Assembly (NCBI RefSeq): GCF_000974485.1
Contig: NZ_BBOM01000008.1
Coordinates: 434,001-498,000, forward strand
Length of the DNA stretch: 64,000 nt
DNA from: Streptomyces sp. NBRC 109706
GTDB lineage: Bacteria > Actinomycetota > Actinomycetes > Streptomycetales > Streptomycetaceae
Reading direction: 5' to 3'
Below, one piece after another: positions 1 through 7,679 of this stretch (position 1 is the first letter of the stretch; every line of letters starts with the position of its first letter). A program made the position numbers and the translations under genes. The notes beneath the pieces were generated by a model. The model made no database searches. It saw nothing but the letters and a program-made list of their open reading frames with translations, and was not told the DNA's origin.

Positions 1-39
1 CGTACCCGGCCGGCGCCGCCGGCGGGCCCGCGCCTCGGG

Positions 40-969
40 TCATCCGCCCGAGCGGGCTCCGTTCAGGGCCGCCGTCTCCTCCTCGGTGAGGCGCAGCGCG
101 CCGGCGGCGACGTTCTCCGTCAGGTGGTCCGGGTTTCCCGTGCCGGGTATCGCCAGCACATGCGGCCCCCGGCCCAACGTCCAGGCCAGTCGCACCTGCG
201 CCGGCGTCGCGCCGTGGGCACGGGCCACCTCGCGCACCGTCTCGTGTTCGGCGGCGACCGCGCCCTGTTCCCGCCCCGCACCGGCGATGGCGAAGTAGGG
301 GACGAAGGCGATACCCGCCTCGCCGCTGGCGCGCAGCACCTCCTCCTGCGCGGCCGACGCCTCCAGACCGTAGGGGTTCTGCACACAGACCACGGGCGCG
401 ATGGCGCGCGCCTCGGCCAGCTGCGCCGGCCGGACATGGGAGACGCCGAGGTGCCGGATGAGCCCGGCCTCCCTGAGTTCGGCCAGGGCGCCGAAGTGGT
501 CGGCGATCGAGCCGGTCCCGACGCTCGGTGGCACCCGAAGGTTGACCACGTCCAGATGGTCGCGCCCCAACTGGCGCAGGTTCTCCTCCACCTGCCCCCG
601 CAACTGCTCCGGCGTCGCCCACCACCACTCGCCGGAGGCGTCGCGCCCCGGCCAGACCTTGGTGGCCAGCACCAGATCGTCCGGGTAGGGCGCCAGCGCA
701 CTGTTGATCAGCTCGTTGGCGGACCGCAGGGCGGAGAAGTAGAAACTGGCCGTGTCGATGTGGTTGACGCCCAACTCGACCGCCCGCCGCAGCACGGCGA
801 TCGACCGCTCGCGGTCGCTGGTGGACCCGGCGGCGAACGCGGACCGACCGGTCAACCGCATCGATCCGAACCCGAGACGGTTGATGGTCAGATCCCCCAG
901 CCGCCAGGTGCCGCTCGCCGCCGCCGTCACGGTTTCCGGGGATGTCCGACCCCTGTGGTCCTCAGGCAT
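40..969 (-). CDS. Aldo/keto reductase
   Basis: Likely a cytosolic NAD(P)H-dependent oxidoreductase of the aldo/keto reductase superfamily, 309 aa. The TIM-barrel start pattern is visible (GFGSMRLTG near residue 34), then the catalytic Asp72 and Tyr77 in DTASFYF and Lys104 in LATKVW. The usual barrel His is not seen: the matching strand reads DVVNLRVP (about 141-147), a variant I associate with Streptomyces AKRs. The frame stays open upstream to 1134, but I chose the ATG at 967-969 because the extra 55 residues do not look like AKR sequence and run into the upstream repeats. It is divergent from the DUF3068 gene. The substrate cannot be told from sequence. Confidence 0.9.
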   Translation of the reverse strand: MPEDHRGRTSPETVTAAASGTWRLGDLTINRLGFGSMRLTGRSAFAAGSTSDRERSIAVLRRAVELGVNHIDTASFYFSALRSANELINSALAPYPDDLVLATKVWPGRDASGEWWWATPEQLRGQVEENLRQLGRDHLDVVNLRVPPSVGTGSIADHFGALAELREAGLIRHLGVSHVRPAQLAEARAIAPVVCVQNPYGLEASAAQEEVLRASGEAGIAFVPYFAIAGAGREQGAVAAEHETVREVARAHGATPAQVRLAWTLGRGPHVLAIPGTGNPDHLTENVAAGALRLTEEETAALNGARSGG

Positions 970-1110
970 ACAACTCCTTGATAACGACAAAGAACCTTTC
1001 GTACGAGACCAAATCCGGTCCGAAAGGCTCAAGTTCGTCGAATACCTTAACGGGGGTGAACATCGCGCCCAGGCGTGTGACCAGGTGCTCACCCGCCCGC
1101 GACACCATCC

Positions 1111-1141
1111 ACGGGTTACCGACGGGTCACTCACGGGTTAC
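1111..1141. promoter_or_regulatory. Three direct repeats of ACGGGTYAC with an 11-bp period
   Basis: ACGGGTTAC at 1111, ACGGGTCAC at 1122 and ACGGGTTAC at 1133 are spaced exactly 11 bp apart, so the copies lie on one face of the helix. They sit in the gap between the aldo/keto reductase and the DUF3068 gene, about 50 bp before a promoter-like TTGACG. The spacing is like SARP-type activator sites, but no regulator is assigned. Confidence 0.6.
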
Positions 1142-1193
1142 CCGCGAGTTGGAACGGGCCCCACTCCGCCCGTGAACAGGGGCCATATGCCCA

Positions 1194-1223
1194 TTGACGG
1201 GCTACCTCGCGGATCCATAGGTT
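1194..1223 (+). promoter_or_regulatory. Promoter-like element for the DUF3068 gene
   Basis: TTGACG at 1194-1199 and TAGGTT at 1218-1223 are separated by 18 bp. This resembles the Streptomyces housekeeping promoter (TTGACN, about 18 bp, TAGRNT). It lies 48 bp upstream of the ATG. Inferred by eye only. Confidence 0.5.
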
Positions 1224-1270
1224 GTCTCAGCCGTCGCACAAAGCCGTGTGCGCGTAGTCGGGAGATGCCC

Positions 1271-2317
1271 ATGCGAAGAAGCACTTGGATTCTGTCTGGA
1301 TCGGCCGCCGTCCTGGTGGCCGCCTCGGTGGTGACGCGAGTCGTGGTCTACCCGAGCGTGCACCAGCTTCCGGACGATACCGACAGCGTCTTCGAGTACA
1401 CCGGCACCGCGTCGATGCTCAACGCCCAGGCGCTGGAGGCCGGGGATCTGGCCAACGCCTTCCTCAACGACATACCGGTGACCCTGGACCGCCACGTCAA
1501 GGTCGTGGACACCGACGGGGGCACCGCCGTCATCAGTGACGATGTTGTCATCAAGGGCCCGGACGACTCCGAGCTCTCCACCACCAGCCACCGCTGGGCC
1601 GTCGACCGCAAGGACCTGGAGGACCGGCCCGCCCCCGAGGGCTCCGAGGCCGAGGAGCACCAGGGTCTGGTGATCTCCTGGCCGCTGGACCCGAAGGAGC
1701 AGGACTACACCTTCTGGGACCCCACGACCGGCAGCGAGGCGCCGGCGGTCTATGACCGCACCGAGGATGTCGAGGGGCGCGACGCCTATGTCTTCGTGAT
1801 CAACCACGAGGGCCCCGTCGCCGACCCGGCCATCCAGGCGCGGTTCCCCGAGGCGCTGCCCAAGGAGGTCCTGGCCGGCGTCGCCCAGAGTCTGCCGCCG
1901 GAGCAGCAGCAGTTCGACCCGGCGATGCTGGAGCTGCTGCCGGACATGGTGCCGCTCACCTACGCGGCCACCACCCAGCGCACCGCCTGGGTCGACTCCG
2001 AGACGGGCGCGGTCCTCAACGGCACGCTGGAACAGGCCATCGTGGCGCAGACGGAGGGCCCCGAGGGGCCGGTGACGCTGGCCCCGGTCAACGCCATGTC
2101 CGTGGAGGGGACCGAGGAGGGCACCAAGGAGCGGGCCGACGACGCCGATTCGGCGGCGAACCTGCTCTGGCTGGTCCGCACGGTGATCCCGCTGGGTCTC
2201 GGCGGCGTCGCGGTGATCCTGCTCGCGCTGGCCGTCTGGCTGGAGTTGAAGGCCCGTAGGGGCGCGGCGGGCACGGAGGACGGCCCGTCGACCTCGCCGG
2301 CCGCGGCGACCGACTGA
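1271..2317 (+). CDS. DUF3068 (PorA-family-like) membrane protein
   Basis: A 348-aa protein with one hydrophobic segment at the N-terminus (about residues 4-22) and one near the C-terminus (about 305-327). Between them is a long acidic, presumably extracytoplasmic domain with the look of DUF3068 proteins of actinobacteria. Two ATG codons lie close together (1265 and 1271). I chose 1271 because GGGAG at 1260-1264 is then at normal Shine-Dalgarno spacing, whereas it abuts the first ATG. Two membrane anchors around an outside domain suggest a cell-surface role; the biochemical function is unknown. It stands alone, and a strong hairpin follows about 100 bp after its stop. Confidence 0.85.
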   Translation: MRRSTWILSGSAAVLVAASVVTRVVVYPSVHQLPDDTDSVFEYTGTASMLNAQALEAGDLANAFLNDIPVTLDRHVKVVDTDGGTAVISDDVVIKGPDDSELSTTSHRWAVDRKDLEDRPAPEGSEAEEHQGLVISWPLDPKEQDYTFWDPTTGSEAPAVYDRTEDVEGRDAYVFVINHEGPVADPAIQARFPEALPKEVLAGVAQSLPPEQQQFDPAMLELLPDMVPLTYAATTQRTAWVDSETGAVLNGTLEQAIVAQTEGPEGPVTLAPVNAMSVEGTEEGTKERADDADSAANLLWLVRTVIPLGLGGVAVILLALAVWLELKARRGAAGTEDGPSTSPAAATD

Positions 2318-2415
2318 GGCGGCTTTCGGGAGAACCGGCACACCGGGAAAACCGACACCACCGGGATCGCCAGGACGGCCGGCACCCCCGGGACATAAGG
2401 AAAACGAAGACCGTG

Positions 2416-2456
2416 CGCAGGGGCGCTCGGCGGGTCTCCCGCCGGGCGCCCCTGCG
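2416..2456. terminator. Strong GC-rich hairpin, likely terminator
   Basis: An 11-bp outer stem (CGCAGGGGCGC with GCGCCCCTGCG) and a 7-bp inner stem (CGGCGGG with CCCGCCG) close on a TCT loop. It lies after the DUF3068 gene. No U-tract follows, as is usual in Streptomyces. Confidence 0.75.
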
Positions 2457-2521
2457 GCGTCTTCTGAAAGGCACAAAACGGCGCTCCATGGGAGCGCGGG
2501 CGCGTTACGGGATCACTCATG

Positions 2522-2534
2522 GGAACGAAGTTCC
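2522..2534. promoter_or_regulatory. Inverted repeat GGAAC-GAA-GTTCC
   Basis: A perfect 5+3+5 dyad about 240 bp upstream of the dehydrogenase start. A similar GAAC-N3-GTTC dyad stands before the GH5 gene (17401-17413), so it may be a shared operator. Factor unknown. Confidence 0.4.
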
Positions 2535-2772
2535 GGTACGCGATCTGGCGTCGGGGGGTGGGGAGCGGATACCGTCTCGCCAGCCGCAACCGATATGCGG
2601 CCGCTGGCGAAAACTAGGCACAACTCCCCTTAAACTATGCGAATTTGACCGGCCAAGGGCCGGAGTTGCGCTCAGTCCGCTCTCCCCTGTTCGAGGAGTT
2701 CCAAGGAGCCAAGGCACTCCGCAACCCCCACGAAACCAGGGGAACCACCCCCCCTCACCTCTGGAGCCGCAA

Positions 2773-4338
2773 ATGAAGAGACGTCGTTGGTTGGGACCGT
2801 TGATGGTAGCGCTCCCACTCGCGCTGCTCGCCCCGCTGACCGCCTCAGCGTCCATGCCGTCCGGCACCGCCCAGGAGGCGGCGCCGGCGGAGGCCCCCGT
2901 CGAAACCGCCGCCGTACCGTTGGAGGACCTGACCGCGCTCAGCACCCAGGTCGCCTCCGGGCTGCGCCGCCCCACCAGCCTGATAGCACCGGACGACGGC
3001 ACCGGCCGGCTGCTGATCACGGAGAAGCTCGGCACCGTCCGCGCCTACCACCCGGACACCGGGCTCGAAACGACCCCCATCCTCGACATCTCGGAGGTGG
3101 TGGACCCCTCCGGCAACGAGAGCGGGCTGCTCGGTATCGCGCCGGCGCCCGACTTCACCGAGAGCCAGGTGCTGTACCTCTCCTACACCGCACTGCCGGA
3201 CGGCGATGTGACCCTGGCCCGCTACGGGCTCGACGACTCCTCCCTCGACGTGCTGCTCACCCAGGAACACGCCGAGTTCGACAACCACAACGGCGGCCAG
3301 ATCGTCTTCGGCCCGGACGGCTATCTGTACTGGGCCATCGGCGACGGCGGCGGCTCGGGCGACCCGTTCTCCTCCGGGCAGCGCCTGGACACGCTGCTGG
3401 GCAAGATCCTGCGCCTCGATGTGAGCGACAGCTGTGGGGACCTCAACTACTGCGTGCCGTCGGACAATCCGTTTGTCGGCGTCGAGGGGGCCCGCGAGGA
3501 GATCTGGACCTACGGGGTGCGCAACCCCTGGAAGTTCTCCTTCGACCCGGCCGACGGCTCGCTCTGGATCGCCGATGTCGGTCAGGGCGGCTATGAGGAG
3601 ATCAACCACCTGGCCCCCGGGCAGGGTGGCGCCAACCTCGGCTGGTCCTGCCGCGAGGGCCTGACCGAGTTCGACCCGGAGCAGTGCCCCGACGCGTCCG
3701 AGCTCACCGACCCGATCTACACCTACCCGCTGACCGGCGGCAACTGCGCCGTCATCGGCGGCCAGGTCTACCGGGGCGCCGAGTACGCCGACCTGGCGGG
3801 CGGCACCTATATCGCCGTCGACTACTGCTCGTCCAGGGTCTTCGGCATCCGCGCCGACGGCAACGGCGGCTACGACGCCGCCGAGATCGGCAACATCGGC
3901 CAGACCTCCACCCAGGTGACGTCGATCGCCGCCACCGTGGACGGCGAGCTGTACACCGTCAACGACCTGCCCGGCGGGCTGCACCGCCTCTCGTTCGAGG
4001 GCCCGGCGGCCGCCAGCACCTGCGCGGTCAGCGTCGACGCCCAGACCTGGGGCACCGGGCTGACGGCGGACATCACCGTCACCAACACCGGCGAGGAGCC
4101 GCTCACCGGCTGGTCGCTCTCCTTCGAACTCGCCGCCGGCCAGGGGCTGATCTCCGGCTGGGGCGCCGCGTTCAGCACCTCGGGCAGCACCGTGACGGCC
4201 CAGGGCGAGGCCCACAACGAGACGATCGCCCCCGGGGCCAGCGTCGCCCTCGGGTTCGTCGCCAGCCACGGTGGGAACAACTCGACGCCGAGCGTCTTCA
4301 CCCTCAACGAGGGAGCCTGCGTCCTCGCCGACGCCTGA
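2773..4338 (+). CDS. Secreted PQQ-type sugar dehydrogenase with C-terminal CBM2
   Basis: A 521-aa secreted protein. Residues 1-27 form a Sec signal peptide (Lys/Arg start, Leu/Ala core, ASA end). About residues 50-400 form a glucose/sorbosone-dehydrogenase-type six-bladed propeller, recognisable by the NHNGGQIVFGPDG and GDGGGSGDP segments. About 415-518 form a family 2 cellulose-binding module with a terminal Cys pair and conserved Trp. Enzymes of this fold (including AA12 pyranose dehydrogenases) oxidise sugars with PQQ and can feed electrons to lytic polysaccharide monooxygenases. Such an enzyme is encoded 2.3 kb away. GGAG at 2763-2766 supports this ATG. A CebR-like box lies inside the first codons. 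PQQ use is inferred from family, not seen. Confidence 0.88.
   Translation: MKRRRWLGPLMVALPLALLAPLTASASMPSGTAQEAAPAEAPVETAAVPLEDLTALSTQVASGLRRPTSLIAPDDGTGRLLITEKLGTVRAYHPDTGLETTPILDISEVVDPSGNESGLLGIAPAPDFTESQVLYLSYTALPDGDVTLARYGLDDSSLDVLLTQEHAEFDNHNGGQIVFGPDGYLYWAIGDGGGSGDPFSSGQRLDTLLGKILRLDVSDSCGDLNYCVPSDNPFVGVEGAREEIWTYGVRNPWKFSFDPADGSLWIADVGQGGYEEINHLAPGQGGANLGWSCREGLTEFDPEQCPDASELTDPIYTYPLTGGNCAVIGGQVYRGAEYADLAGGTYIAVDYCSSRVFGIRADGNGGYDAAEIGNIGQTSTQVTSIAATVDGELYTVNDLPGGLHRLSFEGPAAASTCAVSVDAQTWGTGLTADITVTNTGEEPLTGWSLSFELAAGQGLISGWGAAFSTSGSTVTAQGEAHNETIAPGASVALGFVASHGGNNSTPSVFTLNEGACVLADA
2804..2817. promoter_or_regulatory. CebR-like operator inside the dehydrogenase coding start
   Basis: TGGTAGCGCTCCCA differs by one base from the palindromic CebR consensus TGGGAGCGCTCCCA known from Streptomyces cellulose and cello-oligosaccharide genes. 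It begins 31 bp after the A of the ATG. Operators just inside the reading frame can block elongation or promoter clearance. Confidence 0.7.
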
Positions 4339-4367
4339 CGGCACGTCGACGGCCACCGCTCGGTCCC

Positions 4368-4397
4368 GGGCCCGCCGCACCACGGTGCGGCGGGCCC
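4368..4397. terminator. Bidirectional hairpin between convergent genes
   Basis: A perfect 13-bp stem (GGGCCCGCCGCAC paired with GTGCGGCGGGCCC) with a 4-nt loop. It lies between the dehydrogenase and the convergent aminotransferase. Confidence 0.8.
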
Positions 4398-4426
4398 CGT
4401 CGTCCCTCCGGCGGGGGCGCGCCCGG

Positions 4427-5749
4427 TCAGTCGTGGACCACATCGCCGGCGCGCGCGGCGGGCGCCGGCTCCGTCCCCGCCGCCGCCGTCCCCGCCGTCC
4501 CCGGCTTCGCCGTGACGGCGGTCAGCGCGTCGCCGAGGTGCCGCAGCGCCGCCTCGATCCACGGCAGCCGCTCCGGCTCCGGCGCCGCCAGCGCGGCGAG
4601 CCGGTCCCGTTCCGTCTCCCCGTACAGCAGCCCGGTCGCGATCCGCAGGGTCAGCGTCGACGCGGGATCGCCGAACGCGTTGCCCGGCAGTGTGGCGACG
4701 CCGTGCGTACCGAGCAGGGCGTTGGCCAACGCCGCGCCGGTGGTGATGCCGCGCGCCCGGAGCGGCCGGCCGACCGGGGCGAAGTCCGGGTAGAGATAGA
4801 AGCCGCCCCGGGGCGGACGGCAGCGCGCGCCGGCGGCCACCAGCCGGGTGTACGCCGCTTCGGCCACCCGCGCGTGCAACTGCCGCGCCCGCCCCAGATA
4901 GGCGGTGATCTCCGGCGGTTCACGCAGCGCGTGGACGGCCACCGCCTGCATCGGCGCGGCCAGGCTGGACCAGATCTCGCTGGCGATCCCGGTCAGCCGC
5001 TCGCCCAGGCGCCGCCCCCAGGCGCCGGACGGCAGCCGGGCGAAGCCGACGCGCCAGCCGCCCACCGCGAGGGACTTGCTCAACCCGCCGGTGACCACGG
5101 TCCGTTCCCAGCCGAGCGCGGCCGGGCTCGGCACCGGACCGTGATGGCCCAACTCGGCGTAGATCTCGTCGCTGATCACCGTCAGACCCCGACGCGCCGC
5201 CACGGACATGACGGACGCGATCCGCTGTTCGTCGGCGACGGTGCCGGTGGGGTTGTCCGGCACGGTCAGGACCAGCACCCCCGGGCGTGCGCCGGCCGCC
5301 TCGGCGCGGCGCAGGGACAGCTCCAACAGCTCGGGCGCCGGGATGCCACCGGCGTCGGCGGGGATGGGCACCTCGATCACCCGCCGGCCCAACAGGGCGG
5401 CCTGCGCGGCGTAGGAGACCCAGGAGGGACGGGGCAGGACCACATCCCCCTCCAACGCGGCCAGCAGCGCGAAGAGCAGGGGTTTGCTGCCCGGCGCGAA
5501 CACCACCTGCTCGGGCTCGGTGGCCAACCCACGCCGGCCGAACCAGCCGGCCGCCGCCTCCCTGGCCTCCGGCGAACCGACCACCGGGCCATAGGAGTTG
5601 CGGCCGGCCGAGGCGGCGAGCACCTCGGTGAGCCCGGGGGCGACCGGCAGTCCGGCCTCGCCGAAGCCCAGATGGAGCGTCGCCAACCCGGCCGCCCGGC
5701 GCGCCCGTACGGTCTCGTCGATCGCCAGTGTCGCCGAGTGCGCTGTCAA
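4427..5749 (-). CDS. PLP-dependent aminotransferase, class I/II
   Basis: A fold-type I aminotransferase of 440 aa. Visible marks are the Asn of the cofactor-binding loop (PDNPTGTVA), Asp in ISDEIYAEL, the Schiff-base Lys in GGLSKSLAVGG followed by WRVGF, and an Arg near the end in LTLRIATG that should hold the substrate carboxylate. I chose the TTG at 5747-5749 because AGGAG stands 9 nt before it and homology-like sequence starts soon after. The frame stays open to 5920, but that part is low-complexity Pro/Gly/Arg. Substrate is unknown. It stands alone, convergent with the dehydrogenase. Confidence 0.85.
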   Translation of the reverse strand: MTAHSATLAIDETVRARRAAGLATLHLGFGEAGLPVAPGLTEVLAASAGRNSYGPVVGSPEAREAAAGWFGRRGLATEPEQVVFAPGSKPLLFALLAALEGDVVLPRPSWVSYAAQAALLGRRVIEVPIPADAGGIPAPELLELSLRRAEAAGARPGVLVLTVPDNPTGTVADEQRIASVMSVAARRGLTVISDEIYAELGHHGPVPSPAALGWERTVVTGGLSKSLAVGGWRVGFARLPSGAWGRRLGERLTGIASEIWSSLAAPMQAVAVHALREPPEITAYLGRARQLHARVAEAAYTRLVAAGARCRPPRGGFYLYPDFAPVGRPLRARGITTGAALANALLGTHGVATLPGNAFGDPASTLTLRIATGLLYGETERDRLAALAAPEPERLPWIEAALRHLGDALTAVTAKPGTAGTAAAGTEPAPAARAGDVVHD

Positions 5750-6439
5750 GGGGAACCACTCCTGTCCTGTGCCGCGTCGGCCGCCGGAGGCGGGGCCCGC
5801 CCCGGCCCGGCCGGCCGCGTCCGCCCATCCTTCCGTCGCCCGCCCCCGGCCAGGAGCACCGACGCGCCCCGCACCGGGTGAGCCGAAAGCCGCCGCACCG
5901 CCCCCGGGCGGTGGGCGCAACTGCCAGGACCGGCGCGCGGTGGTCCAGGGGGCCGGTGGACTCCGGGACCGGGGAGGGGAGCGGACGGGTGGGTCCAGGC
6001 GCTCGATCCGGTCAAGGATTCAGATGCCCTGCCGGGGCGGCGTTCTCAATTACCACGGGGATCCGCTCCGGAAACGGACATGGCGCGGAAGCAGACATGC
6101 GGGATCTGATCCCCCGCGATGAAAGCCGGTCCCCTGAGGTGCCGGAGACACCGGGGACGGCAGAGATACCGGAGGCCCCGGTGGCCTGCGAGGCCCACCC
6201 GCTCCCGCGGTCCGCCCGAGCGCCCCATGGAAAGGCACCGACCGCAGGTGACAGTTTCTTGGCAATCCGTGCACGGTCCCTGCCCTCATCCGTACCCCGA
6301 TGACCGGTCATCTCGGCCCATGCGCATCCTGTCGGGCGGGTGCCACCCCGGGCCGGGCCATCCGCCGGGCGGGCAGGGGGTGTTGGGGCGCGCCGGGGGC
6401 GGCCCCTGGCGCCCCGTGCCCGGACGGGCGCCGAACGTG

Positions 6440-6460
6440 ATCGAACGGGCGCCGTTCGAT
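6440..6460. promoter_or_regulatory. 21-bp palindrome upstream of the LPMO gene
   Basis: ATCGAACGG-GCG-CCGTTCGAT is a perfect 9+3+9 inverted repeat, 80 bp upstream of the CebR-like box. Dyads of the same CGAAC/GTTCG type, with other spacing, stand before the GH5 gene. Probably an operator; factor unknown. Confidence 0.5.
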
Positions 6461-6539
6461 GGCCGAAAGTGATCGGTCGGGACGAGAGAAGGCCGGCACA
6501 CCCACTTACCGACTCCCGTAAGCGGCGCTACCTTGCCTG

Positions 6540-6553
6540 CGGGAGCGCTCCCA
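6540..6553. promoter_or_regulatory. CebR-like operator upstream of the LPMO gene
   Basis: CGGGAGCGCTCCCA matches the CebR palindrome at 13 of 14 positions. It is 113 bp before the GTG start of the monooxygenase gene. Confidence 0.85.
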
Positions 6554-6666
6554 TGCGCATGCCGTAGCACCGGCGACGGGCCGCCGTGCACCGATTCCGA
6601 GGGTGACGACCTCCGGTGCGCCACGCCCTTCGCCGGAGACGACTCGTCTGACGAAGGAGTACCCCC

Positions 6667-7593
6667 GTGTCTCATGTATCCGCCGGTCGGAGACCGAGAG
6701 CGACCGGAAAGTTCCGCTTCCTCAGCATCCTGGGAACGGCCCTGATCGCCCTGGTGATGGCCTCGCTGCCCACCCCCGCGGCGGCCCATGGCGCCACCAC
6801 CCTGCCGGGCTCGCGTACCTACCTCTGCTATCTCGACCTGCGCGAGAACAGCAGCACCCAGATGCCGGCCAACCCGGCCTGCGCCTCGGCGGTCCAGCAG
6901 GGCGGCACCGGGCCGCTCTACAACTGGTTCGCCGTGCTCGACTCCAACGCCGGCGGCCGCACCACGGGATACATCCAGGACGGGACGCTCTGCAGCGCCG
7001 GCAACCGGGGCCCGTTCGACTTCAACGCGTACAACGCCCCGCGCAACGACTGGCCGAAGACGCATCTCTCCTCCGGCGCCAACATCGAGCTGCAGCACAG
7101 CAACTGGGCCCACCACCCGGGTGAGTTCAACGTCTACATCACCCGCAACGGCTGGTCCCCGAACCAGCAGCTCGGCTGGGGCGACCTGGAGCAGATCAGC
7201 AGCGTCACCAACCCGCCGCAGCGCGGCGGCGTCGGCACGGACGGCGGCCACTACTACTGGAACGTCCAGCTGCCGAACCGCTCCGGCGAGCACATCGTCT
7301 TCGTGCACTGGATCCGTTCCGACAGCCAGGAAAACTTCTTCTCCTGCTCCGATGTCGTCTTCGACGGCGGCAACGGGCAGGTGACCTTCGGCGACGGACG
7401 GACCATGAGCGCCGGCGAGGTCGCCGAGGCGTACGAGGCCACCCAGGCCGCGTACAACCCGAGCGCCGACCAGCACCACGCGCACTCCGACCACTCGGCC
7501 CACGACGCGGCGGCCGCGCCCGGCGGGCTGCCGACGGTCGTCTCGCAGATGGTGCGGATCGCCATCAGCGATCTGGCCGGCTTGCTCGACTGA
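6667..7593 (+). CDS. AA10 lytic polysaccharide monooxygenase, secreted
   Basis: A 308-aa secreted copper monooxygenase that cleaves crystalline polysaccharide oxidatively. The signal peptide ends at Ala40, so the mature protein starts with His41, as a copper histidine brace requires (AAA-HGATTLPG). The second brace His is His149 or His150 in NWAHHPGEF. The NGW and WNVQLP segments also fit AA10. The GTG start has AAGGAG at 6654-6659. No carbohydrate-binding module is present. Instead there is a short His-rich tail (about residues 271-281: HHAHSDHSAHD) followed by a hydrophobic C-terminal helix, which is unusual and may bind metal or associate with the cell surface. Cellulose rather than chitin is suggested by the CebR-like box. 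Confidence 0.92.
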   Translation: MSHVSAGRRPRATGKFRFLSILGTALIALVMASLPTPAAAHGATTLPGSRTYLCYLDLRENSSTQMPANPACASAVQQGGTGPLYNWFAVLDSNAGGRTTGYIQDGTLCSAGNRGPFDFNAYNAPRNDWPKTHLSSGANIELQHSNWAHHPGEFNVYITRNGWSPNQQLGWGDLEQISSVTNPPQRGGVGTDGGHYYWNVQLPNRSGEHIVFVHWIRSDSQENFFSCSDVVFDGGNGQVTFGDGRTMSAGEVAEAYEATQAAYNPSADQHHAHSDHSAHDAAAAPGGLPTVVSQMVRIAISDLAGLLD

Positions 7594-7631
7594 CCGGGGC
7601 CCGACGAGGCTCCTGACCAGCAACCGAACAG

Positions 7632-7674
7632 GGCCCGCCCCGTGCCGTCGTCCGCCGACAGCACGGGGCGGGCC
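7632..7674. terminator. Bidirectional hairpin between LPMO and rtcB
   Basis: A perfect 14-bp stem (GGCCCGCCCCGTGC with GCACGGGGCGGGCC) and a 15-nt loop between two convergent genes. Confidence 0.8.
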
Positions 7675-7679
7675 GCGTC

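Larger units (their letters stand above)
2318..2772. other. Intergenic region before the PQQ-type dehydrogenase
   Basis: No gene seen. It begins with a degenerate GC-rich repetitive tract built on ACCGG/CCGGG (about 2325-2400), then a strong hairpin (2416-2456). Next come a half CebR-like sequence TGGGAGCGC (about 2489-2497) and a perfect dyad GGAAC-GAA-GTTCC (2522-2534). The rest is the leader of the dehydrogenase gene. Confidence 0.6.
5750..6666. other. Long intergenic region upstream of the LPMO gene
   Basis: About 0.9 kb with no believable gene; the open frames in it are short and have Pro/Arg-rich composition. It contains an ACCGG/CGGAG-type degenerate repeat (about 6125-6185), a 21-bp perfect dyad (6440-6460) and the CebR-like box (6540-6553). 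The 5' part should hold the aminotransferase promoter. Confidence 0.6.

Noticed and set aside
2487..2500. Fourth CebR box (TGGGAGCGCGGGCG)
   Set aside because: Only one half of the palindrome matches; the other half is unrelated.
6012..6311. Open frames between the aminotransferase and LPMO genes
   Set aside because: Low-complexity Pro/Gly/Arg sequences without ribosome sites, with several competing frames on both strands. The region behaves like non-coding GC-rich DNA.
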